DNA from: Anaerostipes butyraticus
GTDB lineage: Bacteria; Bacillota; Clostridia; Lachnospirales; Lachnospiraceae
Length of the DNA stretch: 64,000 nucleotides
Direction: 5' to 3'
Assembly: GCF_016586355.1 (NCBI RefSeq)
Contig: NZ_BLYI01000024.1
Location: forward strand, 1 to 64,000
The notes under the pieces were generated by a model. The model was not told the origin of the DNA and made no database searches. It saw only the letters and a list, made by a program, of their open reading frames with translations. Positions 17,852-26,803 of the stretch are shown one piece after another (the first letter of the stretch is position 1; the number at the start of each line of letters is the position of its first letter). The translations under genes were made by a program, and so were the position numbers.

Positions 17852-18745
17852 ATGCCAAAATTTTGTACCAAATGCGGGAGCGCACTGATCAACGGCAAAT
17901 GTCCGAATTGTGACAGCGGCCAGCCAATGGGGCAGCAGGATCATAAGCCGAACGATTCGTTAAATCAGCAGGAGCATGAACCGCACACAGCCAGCACAGA
18001 ACACTATAAAGAACAAGGAAAGGCCTTCTTCCAGAATCTTTTGATGATCATTAAAAATCCAGTGGATGGGCTGCTGGTGGCTGCGGAAGATAAAAACAGC
18101 AAAATAGGACTGATTTTTATGGGGATTGAAGCAGTTCTTGCAGGGTTATTTGTTTTCATTTTCTTTAGCAAAATTCAGGGAATGATAGAAACTCTGAGCA
18201 GTTTGAGCAGTTCAGATGTATCAGGAAATCTTATAAGTTTTTCCTTCCTGATTGTTGGATGTCTGTTAAATATGGGAGAAAATATGGAGACATTTGGAAA
18301 TATGTTTACCAATACCAGCGAACTGACAAAACCATTTATGGGAGGATATCTCATAAGAGAAGCGATTGTAGTCTTTCTTACATCTCTGATCGTGTCCGGG
18401 CTGGTGTATGTTTTGATGAGATACATGGCTCATGCGGAAATGAACTGGTTCCAGTCCTGTCAGCTGGTCGGACTGAGGAGTCTGGGAGCCGCTATGGGAT
18501 GGCTGATTGCGATTATCGCTGTTCTTCTCGGACTTTATAACATAGCAGTGATTGCGATTATGCTGGGAATGATTCTAAGTATGATTTATCTTGGAGTTGC
18601 CATGGCAGTATATCCGGGTACAAAGAGAAATCTGATACCATATATTCTTCTGATTCTGGCGGTTGTTATGATTCTTATAGTATATGTGGTAATGAAAGGA
18701 AATTTAGAAACATTAGTTGGAAATAATATTTTTAGAGGCTTATAA
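17852..18745 (+). CDS. Zinc-ribbon multi-pass membrane protein, Yip1-like
   Basis: This is a 297-aa protein. A short zinc ribbon (CTKCGSALINGKCPNC, 5-20) and a polar linker precede five or so membrane helices (about 87-108, 125-140, 165-190, 210-250, 265-285). The layout matches bacterial Yip1-domain proteins with N-terminal zinc ribbons. It is 24 nt after the 16940 gene and so co-transcribed. It is the last gene of the accessory locus. Confidence 0.7.
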   Translation: MPKFCTKCGSALINGKCPNCDSGQPMGQQDHKPNDSLNQQEHEPHTASTEHYKEQGKAFFQNLLMIIKNPVDGLLVAAEDKNSKIGLIFMGIEAVLAGLFVFIFFSKIQGMIETLSSLSSSDVSGNLISFSFLIVGCLLNMGENMETFGNMFTNTSELTKPFMGGYLIREAIVVFLTSLIVSGLVYVLMRYMAHAEMNWFQSCQLVGLRSLGAAMGWLIAIIAVLLGLYNIAVIAIMLGMILSMIYLGVAMAVYPGTKRNLIPYILLILAVVMILIVYVVMKGNLETLVGNNIFRGL

Positions 18746-18770
18746 AATATTATAAAGATTACATTTTGTA

Positions 18771-18798
18771 TTCACAAATCGAAATAATGTGCTATAAT
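18771..18798 (+). promoter_or_regulatory. Promoter of the mu-crystallin/PII/permease operon
   Basis: TTCACA (18771-18776), 16-bp spacer, perfect TATAAT (18793-18798). The expected start of transcription is near 18805, about 16 nt before a terminator hairpin. Confidence 0.7.
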
Positions 18799-18820
18799 AC
18801 ACTAAAATAATAAATCAGCC

Positions 18821-18861
18821 AAAGGTGTCTGTATTTTATACAGGCACCTTTTCTGTTTTTT
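18821..18861 (+). terminator. Leader terminator (possible attenuator)
   Basis: Stem AAAGGTGTCTGTA (18821-18833) pairs with TACAGGCACCTTT (18839-18851) across a TTTTA loop, with one G-T pair, followed by TTTTCTGTTTTTT. It lies between the promoter at 18771 and the ribosome site at about 18880, with too little room for another promoter behind it. Read-through must therefore be regulated or partial. Confidence 0.65.
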
Positions 18862-18891
18862 AACATCAATGGCAGACAGGAGGAAGAAAAA

Positions 18892-20022
18892 ATGGACTGC
18901 AAAGTTAGCTTTTTGTATCTAAGTGAGCCGGATATGATCAAGGCAGGAGTTACGGACATGCAGAAATGCATCGAGACGATGGAGGATATGCTGGTAACAC
19001 TGAAAAAAGGTGATTATATCATGGCAGGACAAAATCACAATTCACACGGAGCCCAGCTGTCATTCCCAGATCATCCGAAGTTTCCGGGAATGCCGAAGAA
19101 TGCGGATGACAGGCGGTTTATGGCAATGCCGGCATATCTGGGAGGAAAAACTCAGATGGCAGGCATGAAATGGTATGGATCCAATGTGGAGAATAAGAAG
19201 AAGGGACTGCCAAGATCGATCCTGATGATGATGCTGAATGATAAAGATACGGGAGCGCCGCTGGCGATGATGTCGGCTAACCTTATCAGCAGCTACCGTA
19301 CAGGAGCAATCCCTGGCGTCGGGGCAAAGCACCTGGCAAAAAAGAATGCGTCATCCGTAGGCATTATAGGACCTGGCGTTATGGGCAAGACTTCTTTGAA
19401 AGCATTCGTCTGTGCCTGCCCTGGATTGGATACAGTATATGTAAAAGGAAGAGGAAAAAAGTCACTGGATTCATTTCTTCAGTTTGTAAAAGACGAATGT
19501 CCGGGCATAAAGAACACGATTGTTTGTGAAACGACAGAAGAAGCAGTAAAAAACAGTGATATTGTATGTGTCACTGCAACGGCTCCGGTAAAAGAGAAAG
19601 ATTTTCTGTATATAGACGAGGCGTGGATCAAGAAAGGCGCCCTGATCTGTCTGCCGTCTGCAGCAAGGTTTGATGATGATTTTCTGATTCACCGATGCCG
19701 GAAGGTTGTAGATCATTATCAGCTGTATGAAGCGTGGGCGGAAGAATTTCCTTATCCAAGTTTTGAACTGGTACAGATCATTGGATCCAAATTTACGGAT
19801 CTGATCCATGAAGGAAAACTTTCACAAAATGATATTATCGATCTTGCGGATATTATAGCCGGAGATGTCCCGGGAAGAGAAAATGAGGATGAGATTATTA
19901 TTTACTCTGTTGGCGGCATGCCGGTAGAGGATATTGCCTGGGGAAGTGTTATTTACAAAAACGCATGTGAGAAAAAAATAGGAACAGAACTGCCGCTGTG
20001 GGAACAGCCTGCAATGGTTTAG
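18892..20022 (+). CDS. Ornithine cyclodeaminase/mu-crystallin family protein
   Basis: This is a 376-aa protein. The family fold is seen in the N-terminal half (FLYLSEPDMIKAGV, GGKTQMAGMKWYGSN) and in the Rossmann segment VGIIGPGVMGKTSL near 157-170, with ANLISSYRTGAIPG just before it. The family contains ornithine cyclodeaminase, alanine dehydrogenase and ketimine reductases, all NAD(P)-dependent; some members carry the database label tyramine oxidase subunit B, which does not describe a reaction. The likely substrate is an amino acid or cyclic imine. Clearly paralogous to the gene at 35644. First gene of an operon with a PII protein and an amino acid permease, start set by AGGAGG. Confidence 0.85.
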   Translation: MDCKVSFLYLSEPDMIKAGVTDMQKCIETMEDMLVTLKKGDYIMAGQNHNSHGAQLSFPDHPKFPGMPKNADDRRFMAMPAYLGGKTQMAGMKWYGSNVENKKKGLPRSILMMMLNDKDTGAPLAMMSANLISSYRTGAIPGVGAKHLAKKNASSVGIIGPGVMGKTSLKAFVCACPGLDTVYVKGRGKKSLDSFLQFVKDECPGIKNTIVCETTEEAVKNSDIVCVTATAPVKEKDFLYIDEAWIKKGALICLPSAARFDDDFLIHRCRKVVDHYQLYEAWAEEFPYPSFELVQIIGSKFTDLIHEGKLSQNDIIDLADIIAGDVPGRENEDEIIIYSVGGMPVEDIAWGSVIYKNACEKKIGTELPLWEQPAMV

Positions 20023-20044
20023 AAAAGATATGGAGGTTAAGATC

Positions 20045-20389
20045 ATGAATTTATCAAAAATTGAAATTATCACTGGAATGTCAAAACTGCCAAATTTAAA
20101 ACGAGTGCTGACTAAAGCAGGAGTCCGGGGAATGACAGTGATCCAGGTCCTGGGATGCGGAATCGAAAAGGGTACGAGAGAATATGAGATTGACGAATAC
20201 GAAGAGATGGAGCTTCTGCCAAAACAGCAGATCAATATCGTGGTAGAAACGGCCAAAGTACCGGAGATCATAGAGATTGTGAAACAGGAGTTATATACCG
20301 GACATATTGGAGACGGCAAGATTTTTGTTTATGGAATTGATAATGTGATTCGGGTACGCACCGGAGATGAGGGCATGGATGCCTTATAG
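20045..20389 (+). CDS. PII-family nitrogen regulator with atypical T-loop
   Basis: This is a 114-aa protein. ATG 20045 lies 8 nt after GGAGG (20032-20036); the ATG at 20030 overlaps that site and is rejected. The C-terminal signature is intact (TGHIGDGKIFVYGIDN, RVRTG), as is the LLPK before the second half. By eye the T-loop is the normal length, but the tyrosine uridylylated in GlnB is replaced by Glu (EYEIDEYEEMELLPK). PII proteins bind ATP/ADP and 2-oxoglutarate and dock on transporters or enzymes. Here the partner is probably the downstream permease, not AmtB. Confidence 0.9.
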   Translation: MNLSKIEIITGMSKLPNLKRVLTKAGVRGMTVIQVLGCGIEKGTREYEIDEYEEMELLPKQQINIVVETAKVPEIIEIVKQELYTGHIGDGKIFVYGIDNVIRVRTGDEGMDAL

Positions 20390-20406
20390 AGCAGGGAGGG
20401 AACGAT

Positions 20407-21810
20407 ATGGAAGAAAAGAAGCTTGGACTAAAAAGCGTAATTTCTGTTTCGGTTGGTCTGGTCATAGCAACCAGCTGTCTTGTTTCCCTGGGACAGGGAG
20501 CAGGAACCATCGGCGTCATTTTTATTGCTGCGATGGTCATGGCCTGCCTTTTAAATATGACGACCATAGCGTCATTGTCAGAGCTTAACGCCCTGATGCC
20601 GAATACCACCGGAGGTCTTGCCCAGTATACGCTGGCCAGCATGGGACCATTTCCTACGCTGATCTCTATGGTAGGAGGGTATCTGCTGTGCAATGTATTG
20701 TCGTCCGGAGTGGAAGCATCCATTTTCGCTTATGCGATGGAGCAGACCTTCCATCTTCCGATTCCGAGACTGGTATATACCATTGTTATGTCTGTCATCC
20801 TGATGATCGCAAATCTGAAGGGTGTGGATATGTTTGCGAAAATACAGGACTGGGTGGCATATCTTCTGGTAGGCTCCATGGCGCTGATGGGGCTGATCGG
20901 AGCTTTGGGACTTGGAACCGGCCAGGAAGTACATCAGCCTTATGTTATGGCATCTGATTTTTCATCCGTCATTTCCATGACGGCAGTGGCCTTCTGGCTG
21001 TTTATCGGAGCAGAATACGCGATACCGATTTCAAAAGAGGTGAAAAACGCAAAGAGAAATGTTCCCCTGGGAATGATGCTGGGTCTGGTAATCATCTGCA
21101 TTGTACAGTCCATTCTTGTTTTGGGATTTCATAATTATACAGACTGGGGAGAGCTGGCGGATTCTGCGGCGCCTCACCTGCTGTACGGGGTGAATCTTCT
21201 GGGACAGCCGGGCATGATCTGGATGGCGTTTGTTGCGGCTCTTGCGGTCATCAGTTCTCAGAATTCAGGAATTCAGGGACTCTCAAGCATCTGTCAGGGA
21301 ATGGCAAAGATGAATATGATGCCGCAGTGTTTTGCCAGGACAAATAAAAATGGAGTTCCGTACATAGGAGTCTGGTTTGTGAGCATTGCGATCATGATCT
21401 TTGCGGTTGCCAGCAATGGTTCGGCGGATGCCATCAGTTTTATGATTCTGGTAGGCTCTGTTTTCTGGATGATTTCCTATATTCTGGCACATATTGATGT
21501 GATCATTTTAAGGAGAAGGCTGCCTAAGGCGCCGCGTTCTTTCAAAAGCCCGGGAGGAATCATCCTGCAGATCATCGGAATCATCGGAACAGTATATATG
21601 GTGCTGAATATTTCCACGGATCCGGCAGAGCGGCATGCAATCTGGATCCTGACAGCTGCAGTGTTTGCGGTTCTGGCAGTATATGCATTCTTCTGGATCA
21701 GATATAAAATGAAAATTCCGGTTTTCAAAAGTGTTCCTCTGGAAAAAGTAATGGCGATGGAAAACAGCATGTATTACCTGATAAGACGCAGGCGCGGCTT
21801 GTGTAAATAG
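20407..21810 (+). CDS. APC-superfamily amino acid permease
   Basis: This is a 467-aa protein with about 12 TM helices. The start region LKSVISVSVGLVIATSCLVSLGQGAG matches the first unwound helix of APC transporters. WLFIGAEYAIPISKEVKNAKRNVP is the conserved loop after helix 6. It is 17 nt after the PII gene. Probable substrate: the amino acid handled by the mu-crystallin family enzyme upstream, though specificity cannot be read from the sequence. Confidence 0.88.
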   Translation: MEEKKLGLKSVISVSVGLVIATSCLVSLGQGAGTIGVIFIAAMVMACLLNMTTIASLSELNALMPNTTGGLAQYTLASMGPFPTLISMVGGYLLCNVLSSGVEASIFAYAMEQTFHLPIPRLVYTIVMSVILMIANLKGVDMFAKIQDWVAYLLVGSMALMGLIGALGLGTGQEVHQPYVMASDFSSVISMTAVAFWLFIGAEYAIPISKEVKNAKRNVPLGMMLGLVIICIVQSILVLGFHNYTDWGELADSAAPHLLYGVNLLGQPGMIWMAFVAALAVISSQNSGIQGLSSICQGMAKMNMMPQCFARTNKNGVPYIGVWFVSIAIMIFAVASNGSADAISFMILVGSVFWMISYILAHIDVIILRRRLPKAPRSFKSPGGIILQIIGIIGTVYMVLNISTDPAERHAIWILTAAVFAVLAVYAFFWIRYKMKIPVFKSVPLEKVMAMENSMYYLIRRRRGLCK

Positions 21811-21839
21811 TTTCTTTTTTGGTTTGCATGATATAATTC

Positions 21840-21879
21840 TTGACATCCTGTGCCGGTTATTATAGTCTGTATATAACAG
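21840..21879 (+). promoter_or_regulatory. Promoter and possible GntR operator
   Basis: TTGACA (21840-21845) with TATAGT (21861-21866, 15-bp spacer) or TAGTCT at 17 bp. The near-palindrome CTGTATATAACAG (21867-21879) overlaps the start region and could bind the GntR protein encoded downstream. A leader of about 90 nt follows. Confidence 0.45.
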
Positions 21880-21969
21880 TTTGGAATGTTTCAAGCTGTG
21901 ATATGGACGTACGGCTGTTTTGCTGTGCGGAAAGTAACTACATAAGCAAAAAGAAAGAAGGGACTGCAT

Positions 21970-22359
21970 ATGATATTGGAGATTGATTTCAATAGTGACG
22001 AGGCAATCTATGTGCAGCTTCGAAATCAAATCGTGCTGGGAATTGCGTGCGCAGAATTTACAGATGGACAGTCTCTGCCATCTGTACGCCAGCTGGCACA
22101 GGTTCTGGGCGTCAACATGCATACAGTGAATAAGGCATATTCGATTCTGAGAGAAGAAGGATATCTGAAACTCGACAGAAGAAAGGGCGCTGTGATCAGC
22201 GTCGAGACGGAAGAGAAGCAAAAGGAACTGGAAAGTATGGAGCAGGAGCTGCAGCTTCTGATTGCCCAGGCAATCTGCAAGGGAATTTCAAAAGAAGAGA
22301 TGTGTGATTTGGTTGAATGCATATATCAGAAACTAGATAAAAACCAGGAGGAATTATGA
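21970..22359 (+). CDS. GntR-family regulator, YtrA type
   Basis: This is a 129-aa protein with only the winged-helix domain (AIYVQLRNQIVLGIACAEF, LPSVRQLAQVLGVNMHTVNKAYSIL) and a short helical tail of the YtrA class. It overlaps the ClpC-like gene by ATGA and so is translationally coupled to it. YtrA regulators usually repress their own operon. In most Firmicutes clpC is controlled by CtsR with mcsA and mcsB, and none of these is present here. Confidence 0.88.
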   Translation: MILEIDFNSDEAIYVQLRNQIVLGIACAEFTDGQSLPSVRQLAQVLGVNMHTVNKAYSILREEGYLKLDRRKGAVISVETEEKQKELESMEQELQLLIAQAICKGISKEEMCDLVECIYQKLDKNQEEL

Positions 22360-24818
22360 ACCGATTACCATTTACAAAATTAGCGGCAAAGGCTCTGGAA
22401 GAAGGAAAAGACATCGCCGGATATCTTGGATTCAGAGATGTAAGCAGTGTTTTTCTGATGCTGGGATTATATGGGACCAGAGGATCCATGGCCAGAGAAG
22501 TGCTGAAGATGCATGGCCTGACCCGTGAGATGATGGAGAATAATATTCAGGAGAAAGCGAAAGTTCCGAGGGATGGAAGGAAGAGGCTTGCTTATACGCC
22601 GAAATCCCGGGAGATTTTGGAACTGGCAGGGGAACTTGCCATAAAATACGGCAGCGATGCCATCGGAACGGAACATATTCTGATGGCGATCATTCGTGAC
22701 GGGGACAATGAGGCGGCAGGTGTTCTGAAGAAAAATAAACTGGCAGTGGATGGTATCTTTACGGATATTCTTGTGACTTCCGGAATGGATTACAAGACGG
22801 CAAAGGCGGAGTACACACAGGTCATTCATTCTGAGATGCTGGAAGCGGAAGGAAGCGGAGATTCCCTGCTGCTTCAGTACAGCACGGATCTTACCGAAAA
22901 GGCGGCAGAAAAAGAACTGGATCCGATGATCGGCCGGGAGGAAGAGATGGAGCGTCTCATGCAGGTTCTCTGCAGAAGAACCAAGAATAATCCCTGTCTG
23001 GTCGGCGATCCGGGAGTGGGAAAGACTGCGATTGTAGAAGGACTGGCACAGAAGATCGTGGATGGAACTGTTCCGGCAGTCTTAAAAGGAAAGCGCCTGC
23101 TGTCTCTGGATCTGACCAGGGTGATTGCGGGAACCAAGTACCGGGGTGAATTTGAAGAACGAATGAAAAGGATCGTGACAGAGGCAACGGAAGATCCGGC
23201 GGTCATTTTATTTATTGATGAGATTCATACGATGATCGGAGCCGGCGGGTCAGAAGGAGCCATGGATGCGTCTAATATTTTAAAACCGGCGCTGGCGAGA
23301 GGTGATTTTCAGCTGATCGGGGCGACAACAAGTGAAGAATATACAAAATATTTTGAAAAAGACGCTGCTTTGGTGCGCCGTTTCCAGCCGGTGCGGATTG
23401 AGGAGCCAACCCTTTCAGAATCAGTAACCATCCTGAAGGGATTAAAGCATCGTTTTGAGGATTATCATAAAGTACTGATTGCGGATGAAGTGCTGGAATC
23501 CATCGTAACATTGTCTGACCGGTATATCAGTGACCGGTTTCTTCCGGATAAGGCAATCGATCTGCTGGATGAGGCATGCGCCAAGAAAAGAATGAGTCTT
23601 TTAAAGGTTCCGGATCGCTTCCAGGAAGAAAAGAAACAGATCGATCACCTGGTAGATGAGATTGAAAAGTATATTTCTGAAGGTGATATGAACAGCGCAA
23701 GAGAAAAGAAAGAAGAAAAGCAGAAGCTGGAGAAAGCGCTTGCCCGGAAGCAAAACAGGATCCAGAAGAAGCAGAATGAGATTCCGCAGCTGACAGAAGA
23801 AGACGCGGCTCAGGTGGTTTCTTTGTGGACAAAGATTCCGGTCAGTCAGCTGACCAAGGGAGATATGGATCGCCTGCGCAATCTGGAGAAAGAACTGCAC
23901 AAGCGGGTGATCGGACAGGATAAAGCAGTAGAGGCCGTGGCAAAGGCCGTGAAGAGAAGCAGAGTCGGCTTAAAGAATCCAAAACGTCCGATTGGCTCCT
24001 TCTTGTTCCTCGGTCCGACCGGTGTCGGTAAAACAGAATTGTCCAAGGCTCTGGCACAGGCAATGTTCGGAAGGGAAGAAGATCTGATCCGGGTGGATAT
24101 GTCAGAATATATGGAGAAACACAGCGTGTCAAAGATCATAGGATCACCTCCTGGATATGTAGGATTTGGAGAAGGCGGACAGTTAAGTGAACAGATCCGC
24201 CGCCATCCATATTCTGTCGTTCTGTTTGATGAGATTGAAAAAGCGCACCCGGATGTATTTAATATCCTCCTTCAGGTGCTGGATGACGGACATATCACGG
24301 ATTCGAATGGAAGACTGGTTGATTTTAAAAATACAGTGATCATTATGACGTCCAATGCAGGCGCCAGCCGTATCATTGCTCCGAAGCGTCTTGGATTTGC
24401 GGCGGAGGCAGACAAAGAAAAAGATCACGAGCTTATGACAAAAGGAGTTATGGAAGAGGTAAGACAGATTTTCCGTCCGGAATTCCTGAATCGAATCGAT
24501 GAGACCATTGTTTTTGCCGTCCTGACGCAGAAAGAAGTGCGGCAGATCGCCAAATTAATGATAGAGGAGATTGCGGGACGGCTGAAAGAAAGTCATCATA
24601 TTTCTCTGAAAGTTACGGCAGGAGCCTATGACTGGCTGGCAGAAAAGGGATACGATGAACATTATGGAGCGAGACCGTTAAGAAGAGTGATCCAAAATGA
24701 AATCGAAGATGTAATGGCAGACTGGATCCTTGATGGGAAACTGCATGACGGTGACTGCCTGACTGTAGGAAAGAAAGATAAAAAATTGACATTTTCCATA
24801 AAGGAAACTAGTAAATAA
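22356..24818 (+). CDS. clpC: ClpC-type AAA+ unfoldase
   Basis: This is an 820-aa protein of normal ClpC length. A Clp N-domain occupies about 1-145, the first AAA+ domain has Walker A GDPGVGKT near 216, a UVR-like coiled segment lies near 430-465 and the second AAA+ domain has GPTGVGKT near 553. The LGF tripeptide in APKRLGFAAE fits the ClpP-docking loop. The first half of the N-domain is less conserved than usual. It may be a second ClpC copy or a specialised one, given its GntR partner and the absence of ctsR-mcsAB. Confidence 0.88.
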   Translation: MNRLPFTKLAAKALEEGKDIAGYLGFRDVSSVFLMLGLYGTRGSMAREVLKMHGLTREMMENNIQEKAKVPRDGRKRLAYTPKSREILELAGELAIKYGSDAIGTEHILMAIIRDGDNEAAGVLKKNKLAVDGIFTDILVTSGMDYKTAKAEYTQVIHSEMLEAEGSGDSLLLQYSTDLTEKAAEKELDPMIGREEEMERLMQVLCRRTKNNPCLVGDPGVGKTAIVEGLAQKIVDGTVPAVLKGKRLLSLDLTRVIAGTKYRGEFEERMKRIVTEATEDPAVILFIDEIHTMIGAGGSEGAMDASNILKPALARGDFQLIGATTSEEYTKYFEKDAALVRRFQPVRIEEPTLSESVTILKGLKHRFEDYHKVLIADEVLESIVTLSDRYISDRFLPDKAIDLLDEACAKKRMSLLKVPDRFQEEKKQIDHLVDEIEKYISEGDMNSAREKKEEKQKLEKALARKQNRIQKKQNEIPQLTEEDAAQVVSLWTKIPVSQLTKGDMDRLRNLEKELHKRVIGQDKAVEAVAKAVKRSRVGLKNPKRPIGSFLFLGPTGVGKTELSKALAQAMFGREEDLIRVDMSEYMEKHSVSKIIGSPPGYVGFGEGGQLSEQIRRHPYSVVLFDEIEKAHPDVFNILLQVLDDGHITDSNGRLVDFKNTVIIMTSNAGASRIIAPKRLGFAAEADKEKDHELMTKGVMEEVRQIFRPEFLNRIDETIVFAVLTQKEVRQIAKLMIEEIAGRLKESHHISLKVTAGAYDWLAEKGYDEHYGARPLRRVIQNEIEDVMADWILDGKLHDGDCLTVGKKDKKLTFSIKETSK

Positions 24819-24891
24819 CTAGGAAATATTATATAATAAAACGTACACATGGTGAAAAGTTTAACCACATAATTTATAGGAGGATAAGACA

Positions 24892-25305
24892 ATGGCAGTG
24901 GTAACTGAATTATTTCGCAGCGAAGAAAACGGAACTCTTTGCTTCGGTGATTACACGTTAGAGACGAAAGCAAAGAAAGGAGACATCGAATTCGAAGGTG
25001 ATATCTACAAGATCAAGACCTTTAAGACCATGACAAAGCTGGATAAGAATGGTCAGCTGATCTTTGAATCTGTGCCGGGTTCCAGTGTTCACAATTTTGC
25101 GGCAACAGCAGACGGAGTGGCGTTTGATATCGAGTCTAACGGAGATGTTCAGGTAACGTTGGAAGTAGAACCACAGCAGGAGTATAAAGTATACATTGAC
25201 AATACCAACATTGGAAGCATGAAGGCAAATCTTGCGGGAAAACTTACGTTAAGCGTTGAATTAAACGGAGGAATTCCTGCATCTGTCAGAGTAAAAAAGC
25301 AGTAA
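24892..25305 (+). CDS. Conserved small beta-rich protein of unknown function
   Basis: This is a 137-aa acidic protein with a good ribosome site (AGGAGG, 24881 region). It has no signal peptide or TM. The sequence is almost all predicted beta strand, ending with a run of alternating hydrophobic residues (VYIDNTNIGSMKANLAGKLTLSVEL). I do not recognise a named family. A TATAAT at 24832-24837 could serve as its -10 but the -35 is poor. Highly biased codon use suggests good expression. Confidence 0.7.
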   Translation: MAVVTELFRSEENGTLCFGDYTLETKAKKGDIEFEGDIYKIKTFKTMTKLDKNGQLIFESVPGSSVHNFAATADGVAFDIESNGDVQVTLEVEPQQEYKVYIDNTNIGSMKANLAGKLTLSVELNGGIPASVRVKKQ

Positions 25306-25352
25306 TCCGGATGACAGATACAGGAGAATAGCAACAGAAAGAAGGAGAATTT

Positions 25353-26711
25353 ATGGCAAAACAGAAGACCGTTTATTTTTGCAGTGAATGTGGTCATGAA
25401 TCCTCCAAATGGATGGGGCAGTGCCCGGCCTGCAAACAATGGAATACGTTTGTGGAGGAGAAAGCTGCACCGGCAACCCGCAAAGGAGGGGCGAAGGCTG
25501 GAAAGACTTCTGCCTCTCCTATGAATATATCCCAGATTACCATACAGGAAGAGGAACGGATTTCTACCGGTATCCGCGAACTGGACCGTGTTCTGGGAGG
25601 AGGAATCGTCACAGGATCTCTGTCGCTGGTTGGCGGTGATCCGGGAATCGGGAAATCTACACTGCTTCTGCAGGTGTGCCGCAATATGGCCAATGCAGGC
25701 AGGAAGGTTTTATATATTTCAGGAGAAGAATCAATGCAGCAGATCAAGATGCGTGCCGAAAGGATCGGAACTTTCGAGCAGGAGATGCTGTTGTTTTGCG
25801 AGACAGATCTGGAAGAGATCTCCAATGTGATTCTTAAGACAAAACCTGAATTTGTAGTGCTGGATTCCATTCAGACTATGTACAGTGAAGAGCTGACGTC
25901 AGCCGCCGGAAGTGTATCCCAGGTCCGCGAGGTGACATCCCGGATGATGCGCATTGCCAAAGAGAACGATATTGCGATTTTTATTGTAGGACATGTAACG
26001 AAGGAGGGCGTTGTCGCAGGACCAAGAACTCTGGAACATATGGTGGATACAGTGTTGTATTTTGAAGGAGAACGGGAAGCAGCTTATCGGATTCTGAGAG
26101 GAGTCAAGAACCGTTTTGGCTCTACCAATGAGATTGGTGTATTTGAGATGTGCGGGAATGGTCTGATGGAAGTGGAGAATCCTTCCAAGACTATGCTCAG
26201 CGGAAGACCGCTGGACGCGTCTGGATCAGTGGTTGTATGTTCCATGGAAGGGACAAGACCGATTCTGATTGAAATTCAGGCGCTGGTTTCTCCTACAAGT
26301 TTTCAGATGCCAAGAAGAACTGCGGTTGGGATTGACTATAACCGGGTGAATCTTTTGATGGCTGTTCTGGAAAAAAGAGTCGGTTATCAGCTGGGCGGAT
26401 GTGATGCTTATGTCAATCTGGCCGGAGGCATGCGGCTGGGAGAGCCGGCCATCGATCTGGGAATCATTATGGCCATAGCGTCCAGTTATAAAAATACGGC
26501 GCTGCCGGAAGATACGATTATTTTTGGAGAAGTAGGGCTGGTAGGAGAAGTCCGGGCAGTCTCAGGAGGAGAGGCCAGGATCAAGGAAGCGCAGAAGCTT
26601 GGATTTAAGCGCTGTATCCTTCCGCAGGCGAATGTGGAAGCACTGAAGAGCCGGCCTCGGATCCAGCTGATGGGAGTTTCAAATATCAGAGAGGCTCTTG
26701 ATTATATTTAA
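25353..26711 (+). CDS. radA: DNA repair ATPase RadA
   Basis: This is a 452-aa RecA-like branch-migration protein. It has an N-terminal C4 zinc finger (CSECGHESSKWMGQCPAC), Walker A GDPGIGKST near 95, the RadA-specific KNRFG motif and a Lon-protease-like C-terminal domain (GGMRLGEPAIDLGI). It works in recombination intermediate processing with RecA. It is 47 nt after the small gene and may share its transcript. Confidence 0.96.
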   Translation: MAKQKTVYFCSECGHESSKWMGQCPACKQWNTFVEEKAAPATRKGGAKAGKTSASPMNISQITIQEEERISTGIRELDRVLGGGIVTGSLSLVGGDPGIGKSTLLLQVCRNMANAGRKVLYISGEESMQQIKMRAERIGTFEQEMLLFCETDLEEISNVILKTKPEFVVLDSIQTMYSEELTSAAGSVSQVREVTSRMMRIAKENDIAIFIVGHVTKEGVVAGPRTLEHMVDTVLYFEGEREAAYRILRGVKNRFGSTNEIGVFEMCGNGLMEVENPSKTMLSGRPLDASGSVVVCSMEGTRPILIEIQALVSPTSFQMPRRTAVGIDYNRVNLLMAVLEKRVGYQLGGCDAYVNLAGGMRLGEPAIDLGIIMAIASSYKNTALPEDTIIFGEVGLVGEVRAVSGGEARIKEAQKLGFKRCILPQANVEALKSRPRIQLMGVSNIREALDYI

Positions 26712-26803
26712 AAAGAAAACAGGATACCCGCCTTTTCAGCAGAAAGCCAGTTGAAAGGAGCAGAATTTAAAACAGATAAAATATATGGAGGACAGAAACA
26801 GAT

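Noticed and set aside
687-18745. A type VI or type VII secretion system
   Set aside because: FHA, kinase and phosphatase genes occur in such systems, but no TssB/C, ClpV, VgrG, EccC-like FtsK ATPase or WXG100 gene is seen.
18821-18861. Known riboswitch or T-box in front of the mu-crystallin gene
   Set aside because: Only about 16-20 nt separate the expected transcript start from the hairpin, too short for any riboswitch class or T-box I know.
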